This document shows positions 1-10,081 of a stretch of DNA of 64,000 nt, piece after piece. Origin of the DNA: Azolla caroliniana (Eukaryota > Polypodiophyta); contig JBHGNT010000021.1 of the NCBI GenBank assembly GCA_043228905.1, forward strand, positions 11,966,001 through 12,030,000, written 5' to 3'. The notes beneath the pieces were generated by a model. That model was not told the DNA's origin and searched no databases. It worked only from the letters and a program-made list of their open reading frames with translations. Both the position numbers and the translations under genes were made by a program. Numbering within the stretch: position 1 is the stretch's first letter; every line of letters starts with the position of its first letter.

Positions 1-159
1 AGAGGAGGCTCTTCTGTTTTCTTTTCCCCTTATCTGAGCCTCACCTAGCATCTAGGGAGAAGTAGAAAGACCCCGAGTATCTACTTACAACTGCTGTAAA
101 TTGTCCAGCTGTAGCTCAAGAGGAGGATATCCATGGCCTCACATGCCACCATTGTTTCA
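1..159. other. Unclassified left flank
   Basis: No gene recognised. On the minus strand the Copia frame runs on to a stop at 81, but homology to the plus-strand Copia copy at 3.4 kb ends at 160, so residues encoded by 81-159 are unrelated sequence. A strong splice-donor-like string (TTGTAAGTAG, minus strand) lies near 84-93. It could belong to a gene continuing to the left, but nothing confirms this. Confidence 0.3.
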
Positions 160-3100
160 TCAATGGCTTGCCTTGGAAGTGGCTTAATAAATAAATCAGC
201 CACATTTTCTTGAGTAGGGCAATATGCCAAGTTGATGACTTGTGATTTCACTAAGTCACGAACAAAATGGTAGTGCACTTCGATGTGTCTTGTTCTACCA
301 TGAAATGCTGAGCTATGTGCCAAGGCACGTGCACTTTGGCTATAAGTGAAAACTGCAATAGGAGAGGCTTGCAAAACACCAATGTGAGAAAACAATTGCA
401 TCAACCATAGCAACTCACAGCAAGTATCCAAGTAAGCGCGATATTCAGCTTTCGTTGATGAAGTAGAAACTGAGTTTTGCTTCTTCGATTTCCAAGAAAT
501 CAAGCCTGAACCTAACATAAAACAATAGCCAGATGTGGACCTTCTAGAATCAATATCACCTGCCCAATCAACATCTGAGTAGCCAACAAGCTCAATGCCG
601 CCTCTAAAAGATAGACCATAGTCGAGTGTGTTGGCCAAATACCGAAGAACTCGAATAGCTGCTTGCCAATGACTTTGTCTTGGAGCAGTTGAGAATTGGC
701 TGAGAATACTCACGCTATAGGACAAATCAGGCCTGGTATAAGTTAAGTGAAGAAGGGACCCGATTAATCTCCTATATTTCGTGATATCCTCAAATATGGG
801 AGAATCGTCTTCACGAGATAGCTTTGAGTTTGGATCCATTGGACAGGAGAGTGGCTTGCAATTTGTCATGTTATAGGTCTCAAGGAGCTGCCTGAGATAC
901 CTATGTTGGCTGAGAAAGATACCACCATGTGATTGATAGACCTCCATACCTATGAAATAATGGAGAAGTCCTAGATCAGTCATTTCAAAGGTTGTTTTGA
1001 GGTCAGCGCGGACCTCCTCGATTTTAGATGCAAGGGACCCAGTAATTAGAAGGTCGTCAACATATAATATGATCAAGCAAAGCAAATTATCTTGGGAAAA
1101 AACATAGAGATTGCTGTCAGCATTACAGTTTTGAAACCCAAGAGAAAGAAAGAAGCTATCAATTTTGTCATGCCAAGCTTTGGGAGCTTGCTTTAAGCCA
1201 TACAAGGCTTTGTGTAACTTGTAGACCATGTTTTTCTGCTCTAAAATCTCGAAACCTGGAGGCTGTTCAACATAAACCTCCTCTTTCAAGTCACCGTTAA
1301 GGAAGGCTGACTTGACATCCATTTGAAAAATGGCCCATTTGTTGTGAGCAGCAAGTGCAAGCGCACATCGGATAGATGTGTACCTTGCTGTTGGAGCAAA
1401 AGTTTCCTCATAATCCACTCCTTCAACTTGTGAGTAGCCTTTTGCCACTAAACGTGGCTTGTGCTTATCCAAAGTACCATCAGCATGGTATTTGGTCTTG
1501 AAAATCCATTTCAATCCAATGACTTGTCGATGTGGAGGCTGTGGGACCAGTTCCCATGTATGATTCCGCTCAATGGAATCAAGTTCAACTTCCATTGCTG
1601 CTTTCCACTTTGGAAGAACAAGGGCCTCTTTTGCTGTTGTGGGTTCTTTTGATTGCACAATAGTGCACAATAAGGCAAAGTTGCATGAGTGAAGAGGCCG
1701 TTGTGACTTACGTGTTCGAGAACCAGATGTATACTCATGAAGTTCAGCATCGGAGAGATGAGAATCACGAATGGTGGCTTGAAGCCACTTGGGAAGTGGT
1801 GGAAGCTGGTTTGTAGAGGGAGTGGAAACAAGTGGAGTTGAGGGAGAGGTTTGAATTGTTGGTGAAGTTAGAGATTGAGTAGGAGGAGATGGGGGGCTTG
1901 AAGATGAGACATCTTTGTCTAAAATAGGAGATTTCAGAGGAGCTTGGATTTCAACCATGAACTCAGGTAAAATCCTAGAGTCATCTGGCTGAGACTCCAC
2001 AAAATGAACATCCCTAGATATGACTAGGGACTTTGACTCTAAATCCCATAACCTGTATGCTTTAGATTGTGTGCTGTAACCAAGAAATTTGCATTTCTTG
2101 GTTTTGGACTCAAATTTCGTCCTTTTATGATCTGAAATGTGAACATAAGCATCACAACCAACGACTTTAAAATGAGATACTGAGGGCGTTACACCTGTAA
2201 ATGCTTCTTCAGGCGTCATTCTAGCAACTGCTTTTGTTGGGCAGCAGTTGATGATGTAGACTGCTGTGTTGACAGCTTCACCCCAAAACGAGAGAGGAAG
2301 ATCAGATTGAGATAGCATCGTACGAGCCATCTCTTGGACTGTCCGGTTCTTCCTTTCCACGACTCCATTTTGTTGAGGAGTATTGGGTGTAGAAAATTGG
2401 CGAGCAATGCCTCGTTGAGAGCAGAAATGATGGAAAGCTTTGGAGATAAACTCTCCACCATTGTCCGACTTGATCTTTCGAACTTTCTTCGATGTCTCGT
2501 TCTCCACGAGAGCTACCCATTCTTGAAATTTTGTGAAGACTTGGGATTTTTCTACAAGAAAATAAACCCAAACCTTGCGGGAGAAGTCATCAATTATAAG
2601 CATGAAGTAGCGTGCACCACCAAGAGTAGTGGTTTTCATGGGACCACAAAGATCCATGTGCACTAACTCCAAGATAGATGTTGCTCGGTGAGTGGCTTCA
2701 TGAGGGAAAGGCTCTCGATGTTGCTTGCCATGAAGACAAGCAACACATGGGGTATTGGGAGATTTGAAAATAGGAAGACCCTCAACTAGTTGGGAGGAGG
2801 AGAGCTTTTGAAGAGAATCATAGTTGAGATGACCAAACCTAGCATGCCACAACGTGGGATCTTCTTGTGCCACCAAGGCATGAGAACCTTGAAGAAGATG
2901 AAGAAGATGAGATTTGGAGTTTTCCAAGGGGCTATGGGAGCTTTTTAGGCGATATAAAACCCCTTCTTGTGTGCCACTAGCTACAATTTGTAGACTGTTG
3001 GTGTCAATCACTTCCAAAACTGAGCTATCAAAGTAGACTCCATAACCTTGCTTGGTGATTTTGTAAACCGAAAGTAGGTTGGTAGAGATGCGAGGCACAG

Positions 3101-3416
3101 GTAGCACATCTTGAAGAACGACAGGTTCTTCACTTGAAGAATTGTCAAGAACCACATTACCCACACATGAAGCCTCAATGCTTGAGGCATCTCCTATAGA
3201 GATTTGGGAAGAGCTCTGCTTCACATCATGCAAAATGGATTTGTCATAGGTCATGTGTGAAGTGGCACCACTATCTACTAACCACTCATCGATGGTTGAA
3301 GTAGTTGGTCCAGCCAAATGTGAAGTATGTTCCTCAATGCCAAGGAAAACTGTTTCTTTGGCTGAGTGGGCCGAGTTGGATTTCGGTGTAGGTTGATTTC
3401 TGGTAGAAGAAGAAGC
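81..3416 (-). pseudogene. Ty1/copia pol fragment (protease-integrase-RT-RNase H), gag missing
   Basis: A 1,078-codon open frame with domains in copia order. Protease motif VDSGATSH is near residue 14. The GAG-pre-integrase zinc region (H..H..C..C, LWHARFGH to CVACLHGK) covers about 157-197. Integrase has D of VHMDLCGP, DNGGEF near 286 and the E of NGVVERKN. RT has LYVDDLL near 770, followed by RNase H. The frame also stays open upstream from 3317 to about 3416, where it meets the inverted copy, so gag and the 5' LTR are absent. The RNase H catalytic segment reads TYSQSA where the plus-strand sister copy has TDSQSA, a loss of an acidic catalytic residue. No 3' LTR follows. The element is long and open but structurally dead. 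Confidence 0.9.
160..486 (-). repeat. Left arm of 327-bp inverted repeat (Copia RNase H end)
   Basis: Near-identical to 3409-3736 in reverse orientation; only scattered substitutions are seen. The shared block starts at GAAGAAGCAAAACTCAG (reverse complement of 470-486) and ends at GCCATTGAT. Confidence 0.9.
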
Positions 3417-3736
3417 AAAACTCAGTTTCTACTTCATCGACGGAAGCTGAATATCGCGCCTACTTGGATACTTGCTGTGAGTTGCTATGGTTGATGCAAT
3501 TGTTTTCTCACATTGGTGTTTTGCAAGCCTCTCCTATTGCAGTTTTCACCGATAGCCAAAGTGCACGTGCCTTGGCACATAGCTCAGCATTTCATGGTAG
3601 AACAAAACACATCGAAGTGCACTACCATTTTGTTCGTGACTTAGTGAAATCACAAGTCATCAACTTGGCATATTGCCCTACTCAAGAAAATGTGGCTGAT
3701 TTATTTACTAAGCCACTTCCAAGGCAAGCCATTGAT
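3409..3736 (+). repeat. Right arm of 327-bp inverted repeat (Copia RNase H end)
   Basis: Plus-strand partner of 160-486. Its left edge is the junction where minus-strand pol sequence (to about 3408) meets plus-strand RNase H sequence. The junction lies in a GAAGAAG microhomology. Confidence 0.9.
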
Positions 3737-3781
3737 CAGCTCCTTGATCGACTCAATGTTGGACCGCCGTTCTGGAGCTGA
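3409..3781 (+). pseudogene. Ty1/copia RNase H C-terminal fragment
   Basis: The plus-strand frame encodes the end of Copia RNase H: AEYRAY, TDSQSARALAH, TKHIEVHYHFVRD, ADLFTKPLP, with a stop at 3779-3781. It keeps the acidic residue that the minus copy has lost. A polypurine tract and an LTR start follow directly (GAGAGGAGG then TGTTGGAG), so this is the genuine 3' end of an element whose upstream part is missing. Confidence 0.88.
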
Positions 3782-3788
3782 GAGGAGG

Positions 3789-4254
3789 TGTTGGAGGGTG
3801 GCAGCTCCAACCCTGCACTCTCTTTCATATTTATTATCTTTGTACTACATTCTCTCTTTTCTCAAATTCTTCTCTCTCTAGAATCTGCAACTCTTTAAAT
3901 GCCTTCTCTCTCTAGAATCTGCAATGCTTTAAATGCCTTTTCTCTCTTCTACCTTTTCCAAGATATTCCCTTTTATTCCTAGTTTTTTGTACCTGTTTGG
4001 TAGTACAAGAGTCACTTAACTACCAAACAGCCATTTCACCCACATTCCCCAATTTTGTATAAATAGGCTATACCAGCCTCTTTTGTATAAGTTTTCATTT
4101 TCATTTTTGCTACTTAAAACAAGCTCTATTCCTTGGCTGTGTCTCTACTCTTTGCAACCATTTTTTCTACTGCTGTCTAACAGCCTTCTCACAGCTTGGC
4201 TGTGCCTATTTTGTTTTAAGTCTTCCGCTGCTGCTATTAACAGCTTTTCTCACA
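3789..4254 (+). repeat. Copia LTR (3'), right end approximate
   Basis: Begins TGTTGGAGGGTGGCAG after a polypurine tract. A TATA-like TATAAATAGG lies near 4058. The tail holds two related CTAACAGCCTTCTCACAG / TTAACAGCTTTTCTCACAG blocks. I cannot fix the right terminus; CA ends at 4242 or 4254 are both possible, and no paired LTR is in view. Confidence 0.6.
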
Positions 4255-5419
4255 GTTTGAAGAAAGAGATATGAAACATGGTGAAACGAAGATGGAAATG
4301 TTGTGCCAATAATTAATATGATAGATCATCAATGTGACTGGTGATTTGTAGACTATGTCATTGGAAACTGATAAAGTGGATACCATGTATTCAAGAAGAC
4401 AGGCATAAATTGTGCCACATGCTCTGTGTTGATTCTTTTTTGATCTCCATGCTGAGGGAATCTGAGATTAGACACTCATGGTTGGATAATTTCGCAATCA
4501 TTAAAATGGGAGAGAGGCAGGAAATATTGTAGATTCCATCTCTGTCAATATAAACTGTGGAAAGATGGAGGTATCATGCTCATAATTTGGATTTGGCCTA
4601 ATAGCAAACCCAGCTTGTTGTCCAGCAATCCACTGCTTTGTTGTCCACAACGAAAGGGTCTGTTTTCCCTCAAGTGATTTATCTGCAGTATTTGGATCAC
4701 ATGATGTTCCCTATTCCCACTTAGTCTTTTTATTCCACGAACTCCTGCATCATCCAATGGCCTGAATTCTTGCATCATCTACTTCTTCTTGTGCTTTCCA
4801 GTTTCGGCCACATGGATGCTCCACTATAACTTCACCATCTCATTTGGAATTAGCTCTTGTATAAATGGTATTGGATCTCGACATGACTGATCTGCCTGTG
4901 GAACATGGCATTCTTTGCAGAATCAATGCAACATTGGTTGCATTCAATCTGGGTTTGACCTTTGACTCCAATTAAATTGGCATTTTGATTTTTTTATCTG
5001 TAACATTGTGTGACACACAACATAGGTCGCCACCTTATACTTTGCTTCCACTGAGAGTGTGAGACACAATTGCTTCTTGCTTGTCCAAGAAAATACCCCA
5101 AATCCAAGAAACGAATGATATCCAACTAACTTTGTTTGTTGGCCAAACTATCATAGAATATCCCGGCATGCCATTTAATTTTTTCCAGATCTGCTTTGAA
5201 CATTGTCAACACTCCGTGGAAAAATCAAATATTAAGTAATTTCATTAAAGCTAGCAAAAATAACAAAACCCGGTGACTGAAACTGGGATATCTTGTATGT
5301 TTTTTCACAGGTGCTGACTTCAGTGCTAACGAGAACCACATGGATGGTTGTCTCATCATGTAATGTTTAGTTCCCTAATTTAGCATTGTTCTTATTTTCA
5401 TATTCTAAATGCATGCAAG
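4255..5419. other. No recognisable gene
   Basis: Probably upstream intron or flank of the U-box gene. I looked for the U-box domain exons and did not find them. A coding-like stretch on the minus strand (about 4555-4850) shares one frame but has two stops, and I do not recognise it. Confidence 0.4.
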
Positions 5420-5695
5420 GGATCAAGCCTTGACGATATTGTTGGAGCATTGAGTTTGCAAAAAAAATTCTCTGATGATGGATATCTTGGATTTTCGAGC
5501 ATTGCAGCATCCAATGAGGAGCGTAGATCAAATGTAATTTCAGATAATTATGGCTCTGTCTCGAGTAACAAAAGCACACAAAATACTTCAACTGCGCTGA
5601 GAGTTGGGCCAATAGAACCCAAATTAGTGGGAGATGATGGAGACACGTTCAAATTACAGCTTCTAACCCTGCTGAAGGATCTTCAATCACCTTTA
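5420..5695 (+). pseudogene. U-box/ARM-repeat E3 ligase (PUB4-like), exon part left of insertion
   Basis: The exon probably starts after the acceptor ATGCAAG at 5413-5419. It encodes the linker typical of plant U-box/ARM proteins (SLDDIVGALS, serine/asparagine-rich stretch) and then the first ARM helix LLTLLKDLQSPL. The frame is cut at 5695 by the TIR element. It resumes in the same frame at 15279 (ADAQNIAAKELRLL) once one TTTA copy is removed. Family members are cytosolic ubiquitin ligases with an N-terminal U-box and C-terminal ARM repeats. The U-box exons were not seen. As it stands the allele is disrupted unless the element excises. Confidence 0.8.
5692..5695. repeat. Target site duplication TTTA (left)
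   Basis: TTTA immediately before the left TIR, matching 15275-15278. A 4-bp duplication is the simplest reading. Confidence 0.85.
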
Positions 5696-5731
5696 AACAC
5701 GTTTGCGTTCACAAGTGGAAGGATCGCGCAT
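5696..5731 (+). repeat. Left terminal inverted repeat
   Basis: 36 bp starting AACACGTTTGCGTTCACA. It differs from the right TIR at two positions, both C/T. A related sub-terminal string (AAATGGAAGGATAAG) follows at once. Confidence 0.92.
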
Positions 5732-6053
5732 AAATGGAAGGATAAGGGAAATTTTAGGGGTTTTTCAATGATTTTACAAAACACATTGATACCAGTATCA
5801 TACAAGTTCAAACATACTATGAAAAAGGTTAAAAATCCACTATTTTCGTGATTTAGAAGTAACTAAAAAAAGACGAATTTCAAAAACATACATTCTCAAT
5901 TTATATCACAAACTTTACAACCAATGTTATTTTATAAGAAACGATTTTTGGGAAATCATAAGAATTCAAAACACATGATTTTATATTACTCGATTTGTTA
6001 CAAGCGGAATGTAGTTACACTTAATACCCAAATATACATTCATGATCACTCCT
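5732..6053. other. Left sub-terminal region of TIR element
   Basis: AT-rich, with no open gene. It lies between the TIR and the 3' end of the minus-strand gene and presumably contains its 3' UTR. Confidence 0.5.
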
Positions 6054-8834
6054 TTACGGAGAATCACTACTATAACTAATATACAATGACGATTCCTCCT
6101 CATCATCCTCGGATGTACCAATCAGTGCATTATCTTCGTCATAAACCAAATGGTTTGACTCTAGATTATATGTAGCAGATCTCGTTTGCCTTTGACTCGA
6201 GCCACCTTGTAGACCTGGTAATTTTTCTTTTATTATATCTATTGTTGACTTCCTTAATCGTCCGGCTTTTGTAAGTGTGAAGTCGTACACGATGATATCC
6301 ACATCAGAGATATCAAGGGTCGAGGTGTTACGAATGTTTCGCTTCCTCTTCCTACCTCCCCTTCTTGATTGGCATTCAATCATCTCCAATGTATACTTAC
6401 CTGTAAAAGCATTTGCACTTCTAGTGTTGTACCAATGAACATTTATAGACTTGATCGTGTTTTCTATTTCATGCATTAGCACTTCTAGAATTTTACCAAC
6501 CCAAAATTGGTGGCCATGTGAGTTCTCATCAGCCGGCGTTGCAATCAACATCCCCGCGGTGAGCTCTTGCAAATTTCCTTGCCATCTAGCTTCGGCTGCT
6601 TTGGTCATCCTTGGTCCCACATAAATGTCTCTTTGTTGTGGATGGACCAAGCTGTCATTAATCGCATTTACTAGTCGCTCCGGACTTCTATTTACGCGAT
6701 CATGTTGCAGCGACCATGTGAATGGCGTTTCCAAATTCCAATTATCAACAGATACACAATTGTCTATAATTTCTTTCTGATCACTATAAAATACATCCCA
6801 CCATGACGTGTCTTGTTGTGCGGCATATTTCTTGGCGGCCTCAATATGCTTTCTTTTTTCTTCTAAGGCTTGGAGCCATGACCGTTTTTGTTCTGATACC
6901 AAGTCGCTCTGCAACTGTCCTTTCTTCTCAATTGGCATTTGCTTAGCTCCATGGACAATTGTACTCGGCATACAAAGTAATAACTGGCAACCACCTTCAG
7001 GTTCCCATGTTGTAGAAGATGAATATTGTTTAGCATACAAAAGTGTAGAACCACTTATTCCATTTTTCTTTATCAAAAGAATGTGATTGAAACTTATATT
7101 GTTTAACTGAGCAAGCACTTTAACATTCCCACCACCCCCATCTAATATATATCTCTTAAAGTCATATACCTCCTTCAAGTGTAACACTTTTGGGCGTGGT
7201 GTATATGCATCACAAATGACATCAAATAGTTTAGGTAAAGTGAAAGCATCATGCCGAGACAACTGTCTGGAGAATGTGCTAAACATCTGATCTATATGGT
7301 CATGTGTGTGGCCAACCAAAAGGAAATTGACTTTCACTTTCCTAAACAATTCTAGGTTGACCAACATACTTAGATAGCCAAATACAGTTGAATTTTTGTT
7401 CTCTCTAGCAGTATTGTCCAATTGAATGTATAGAACAGGGGGGAAAGGTTGTCCCCAAGACATCAAAACTCGGTGAATCACTGTAACTGTTAGGTTAGGG
7501 TCATTGTGAACATTGGGGTAAGTAATGAAGACGTGAGGTCGAACAGACCTATTATAAGCCAAGCATCCCACCAAGTGCATTTGAACAAGGCACTCATCAT
7601 TGACATCTTTGGGGAGCCTCCGCATATGTGGCAAGCATGTCTTCTTCTGGTCCATGCCATCTATCATTAAGCACATGTATTGTTCAGGCCTCTTCAAACA
7701 CTTCTCTCTATGATGCATCGCCTTCCTTCGTTCTAAGGATTGTGCCTCACGATGCTCTTGTAGTAACTTCTTACTCGTATCCTTTTCCATTGATGTCTTT
7801 GCACCTTTAGCCAAACTTTTAAGATTTGCACAAATGGAGCAATACCCCATACGTACTTTACGAGGAATAATAACATTTGAAAACCGAGCTCTCCATAATC
7901 TTGTGAATTGGCTATAGGTGATAGACTTATTACGTGAGCCCAGCATTTCAGATCGATAGACATCATAAACTTCCCGACGGGTATAATTATCAGAAAGATG
8001 CATCCTACCTGTAGTGGGCATTACTTCACAATTTAACTGAAAGTAAGTTTTCATCCAACCAATAGCTAGTCTTCCAATTGCACCTTTCATACTTGGAACC
8101 TCTTTACAATTGAGCATATGATCCCTGCTAAGTAGACGTTGTTGTACTCTATGTAGCCGCATGTTACTAACACATAACGCAATTTTGAATGCAACTCTAC
8201 ATATCTGTTGCGCATGGAAGATATAATACTCGAATGATACTTTGATCCCCGTACATTTGTCAGATACTAGTTGCATATGTGATCCGAGGTAAGTGTCTTG
8301 CTCATCACTGGTCATCGAAAAATAGTATCGCCTTAATTCTCGCAACTTTGATTTTCCAATCATAGACATACAACCACGAGCACAACATATTTTGTTGACA
8401 TCAAATCCAATCTGTTTATCTGATGTCACCAAGCTAAATCTAGCCAGACGAATTCTTCGTGGGATTCTTCTAATATGCATAGGGCTCCCAGATTTCTCTT
8501 CCTGCATAGAGGTTGGTGTAACCTTGTTATAGTCTAATTCTCTGTTGTGACCATCGCCAATGTTATTCAATGTTTCCTGGGCACTTCCTTCATTCTCGGT
8601 ATCTTTATTAATATCGTATTCTTCAATAGAGAACTCTTCACATGTGTCATTATTTACATTCCCTGTAGATGAGCTCATACAATATTCTTCGATAGAATAT
8701 GGTGAGTCGGTCGACAGACAATATTCTTCAATCGAATATGGTGACTCTGTTGACAAACAATACTCTTCAGTAGAAAACGATGGGTCTGATGACAAACAAT
8801 ATTCTTCAATCGAGAACGGTGAATCTTCACTCAT
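6054..8834 (-). CDS. 926-aa candidate transposase, DD(D/E)-like, of the HTHxxxDQ family
   Basis: Single open frame with no intron, starting at ATG 8834. Residues 1-60 are four to five ~16-residue repeats around SIEEYCLSS, visible as DNA repeats at 8680-8830. The central part has conserved-looking cysteines (GYCSICANL). Three acidic blocks resemble an RNase H-fold nuclease: D392 in MIDGMDQ, D473 in QLDNTARENKN, and D512/D515 in VGHTHDHIDQMFS (spacings 81 and about 40). The C-terminus has a beta-rich FWVGKI...INVHWYNT region that could be Tudor- or BAH-like, then a basic GGRKRKRN patch. The block GHTHxxxDQxFS is, from memory, typical of an uncharacterised eukaryotic family I believe is catalogued as DUF7869; this was not checked. 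As the only nuclease-like protein between the TIRs it is the best transposase candidate, but activity is inference. Confidence 0.72.
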   Translation of the reverse strand: MSEDSPFSIEEYCLSSDPSFSTEEYCLSTESPYSIEEYCLSTDSPYSIEEYCMSSSTGNVNNDTCEEFSIEEYDINKDTENEGSAQETLNNIGDGHNRELDYNKVTPTSMQEEKSGSPMHIRRIPRRIRLARFSLVTSDKQIGFDVNKICCARGCMSMIGKSKLRELRRYYFSMTSDEQDTYLGSHMQLVSDKCTGIKVSFEYYIFHAQQICRVAFKIALCVSNMRLHRVQQRLLSRDHMLNCKEVPSMKGAIGRLAIGWMKTYFQLNCEVMPTTGRMHLSDNYTRREVYDVYRSEMLGSRNKSITYSQFTRLWRARFSNVIIPRKVRMGYCSICANLKSLAKGAKTSMEKDTSKKLLQEHREAQSLERRKAMHHREKCLKRPEQYMCLMIDGMDQKKTCLPHMRRLPKDVNDECLVQMHLVGCLAYNRSVRPHVFITYPNVHNDPNLTVTVIHRVLMSWGQPFPPVLYIQLDNTARENKNSTVFGYLSMLVNLELFRKVKVNFLLVGHTHDHIDQMFSTFSRQLSRHDAFTLPKLFDVICDAYTPRPKVLHLKEVYDFKRYILDGGGGNVKVLAQLNNISFNHILLIKKNGISGSTLLYAKQYSSSTTWEPEGGCQLLLCMPSTIVHGAKQMPIEKKGQLQSDLVSEQKRSWLQALEEKRKHIEAAKKYAAQQDTSWWDVFYSDQKEIIDNCVSVDNWNLETPFTWSLQHDRVNRSPERLVNAINDSLVHPQQRDIYVGPRMTKAAEARWQGNLQELTAGMLIATPADENSHGHQFWVGKILEVLMHEIENTIKSINVHWYNTRSANAFTGKYTLEMIECQSRRGGRKRKRNIRNTSTLDISDVDIIVYDFTLTKAGRLRKSTIDIIKEKLPGLQGGSSQRQTRSATYNLESNHLVYDEDNALIGTSEDDEEESSLYISYSSDSP

Positions 8835-9149
8835 GGCTTAAGGTCTAGATAGGGCTCTCTAAGTTATACTCCTCTCTAAACATATACTCCTCCCTAAACA
8901 TAAACTTCTCTCTAAACAAAAGCCAAATCAATAGAATATCTATATTATGTAATATTCTATTAATACAATACATCTAAAAATTATTTTTAATAAAGTAATT
9001 GTACTTAAATTATCAATCATTATATAAACTAGATCTAAATGATGTTAAATCAAGTAAAATATAAAACTAATCATTAACAAGCCATGAATATGTTGGATTA
9101 ATGTTAAAATCATTGGCTAATTAATGGCACCCATTTTGATATAGAACGT
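8835..9149. other. Upstream region of the DDE-like gene
   Basis: AT-rich (TTAATACAATACATC and similar). It starts with three short direct repeats of CTCTCTAAACATA type near 8865-8915. It presumably contains the minus-strand promoter and 5' UTR; no clear TATA box could be assigned. Confidence 0.4.
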
Positions 9150-9568
9150 TGTTACCGACCGGCAAGGAGTCCAAAATACGGAGTGAAGGAATTAATTAGA
9201 TATGGTTGTAAATGAGCATAGTGTGGACGGACGGACTGGAAACGGTATACCGTTCCAGATCCGGACGGATCCCGAATAGGTGCGAGAGGCACCGTTTTGT
9301 ACTACGGGCCGGAAACCTATTTAAAGGCCCGGACCCCATTGTAAGGACAGCGGATAATTAATAGAGCTTATGTTGTTTATACTTCTGTCTTGATTTCCGT
9401 TCTGTAATTACTGTTATATCTTACGCGTGTAATTAACCGAAGCATTCTAATCGTGTAACCTATGTAAGTCGGTGTAATCGTTGAATCTTAATCCTATGCC
9501 GTAATCACCCTTTGGTGAAGTGTCTCCGTGACACCTTGTGTTAGGCCTTGTCCGGCTAGAGAATAACA
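9150..9568 (+). mobile_element. Solo LTR, 419 bp, TSD AACGT
   Basis: Begins TGTTACCGACCGG and ends GAGAATAACA, with TGTTA/TAACA termini. It is flanked by AACGT at 9145-9149 and 9569-9573. TATTTAAAGG near 9309 is a plausible TATA region in plus orientation. It is GC-richer than the surrounding element, which fits a later insertion between the two divergent genes. Confidence 0.85.
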
Positions 9569-9929
9569 AACGTCTCACGCATTGGTTCTTTAATGCTCAC
9601 CATTTTAAATATTAGACTTATCAATCATTGGTTAATTCATGTCCACATCTTTAATACATAACATTTGAGAGTCATAAAAATTGTTGCTTTTAGTAATCAA
9701 TCATTGGTACATTCATGAACCTCTATCATTGTCTCCTTCATAACCTTTGAAGTCATTGTAGGTTGTTATGACTATAAAAGATTGATCAATATGTTAGTTT
9801 GACTTTGTAATCATTAATACAATCATAAGTTACTCTAGTTAATGTGACTATGGTTACCAACTAACTATCCTCAAAGTTACCAACCTTGGTTAAGGTGACT
9901 ATGGTTACTTTAACCAATGTGTTCAATCC

Positions 9930-9939
9930 CTATAAATAG
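9930..9939 (+). promoter_or_regulatory. TATA box of the ParB-methyltransferase gene
   Basis: CTATAAATAG, with CCAAT at 9914-9918. The ATG of the next gene is at 10082, giving a 5' UTR of roughly 115 bp if transcription starts about 30 bp downstream. Confidence 0.6.
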
Positions 9940-9964
9940 GAAGACCTCGTCATATTTCAATCAC

Positions 9965-10045
9965 CAGAGCGTACAGAGCGTACAGAGCACACAGAACGTA
10001 GAGAGCACACAGAGCACACAAAGCACTCAGAGCACAAAGCACGAA
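9965..10045 (+). repeat. Short tandem repeats in the predicted 5' UTR
   Basis: About eight imperfect copies of an AGAGCRYAC/AGAGCACAC-type 9-10-mer immediately before the start codon region. Confidence 0.7.
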
Positions 10046-10081
10046 AGCGCGATCTCCGCCTCCACTTCAACACGATCAACC

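Noticed and set aside
3464-3781. Inverted Copia ends as a simple inversion of one element
   Set aside because: The RNase H segment is present on both strands, so a duplication must have occurred as well.
4555-4850. Coding-like minus-strand segment (WTTKQWIAGQQAGFAIRPNP)
   Set aside because: It has two in-frame stops, no splice sites and no family I can name. Left as unclassified.
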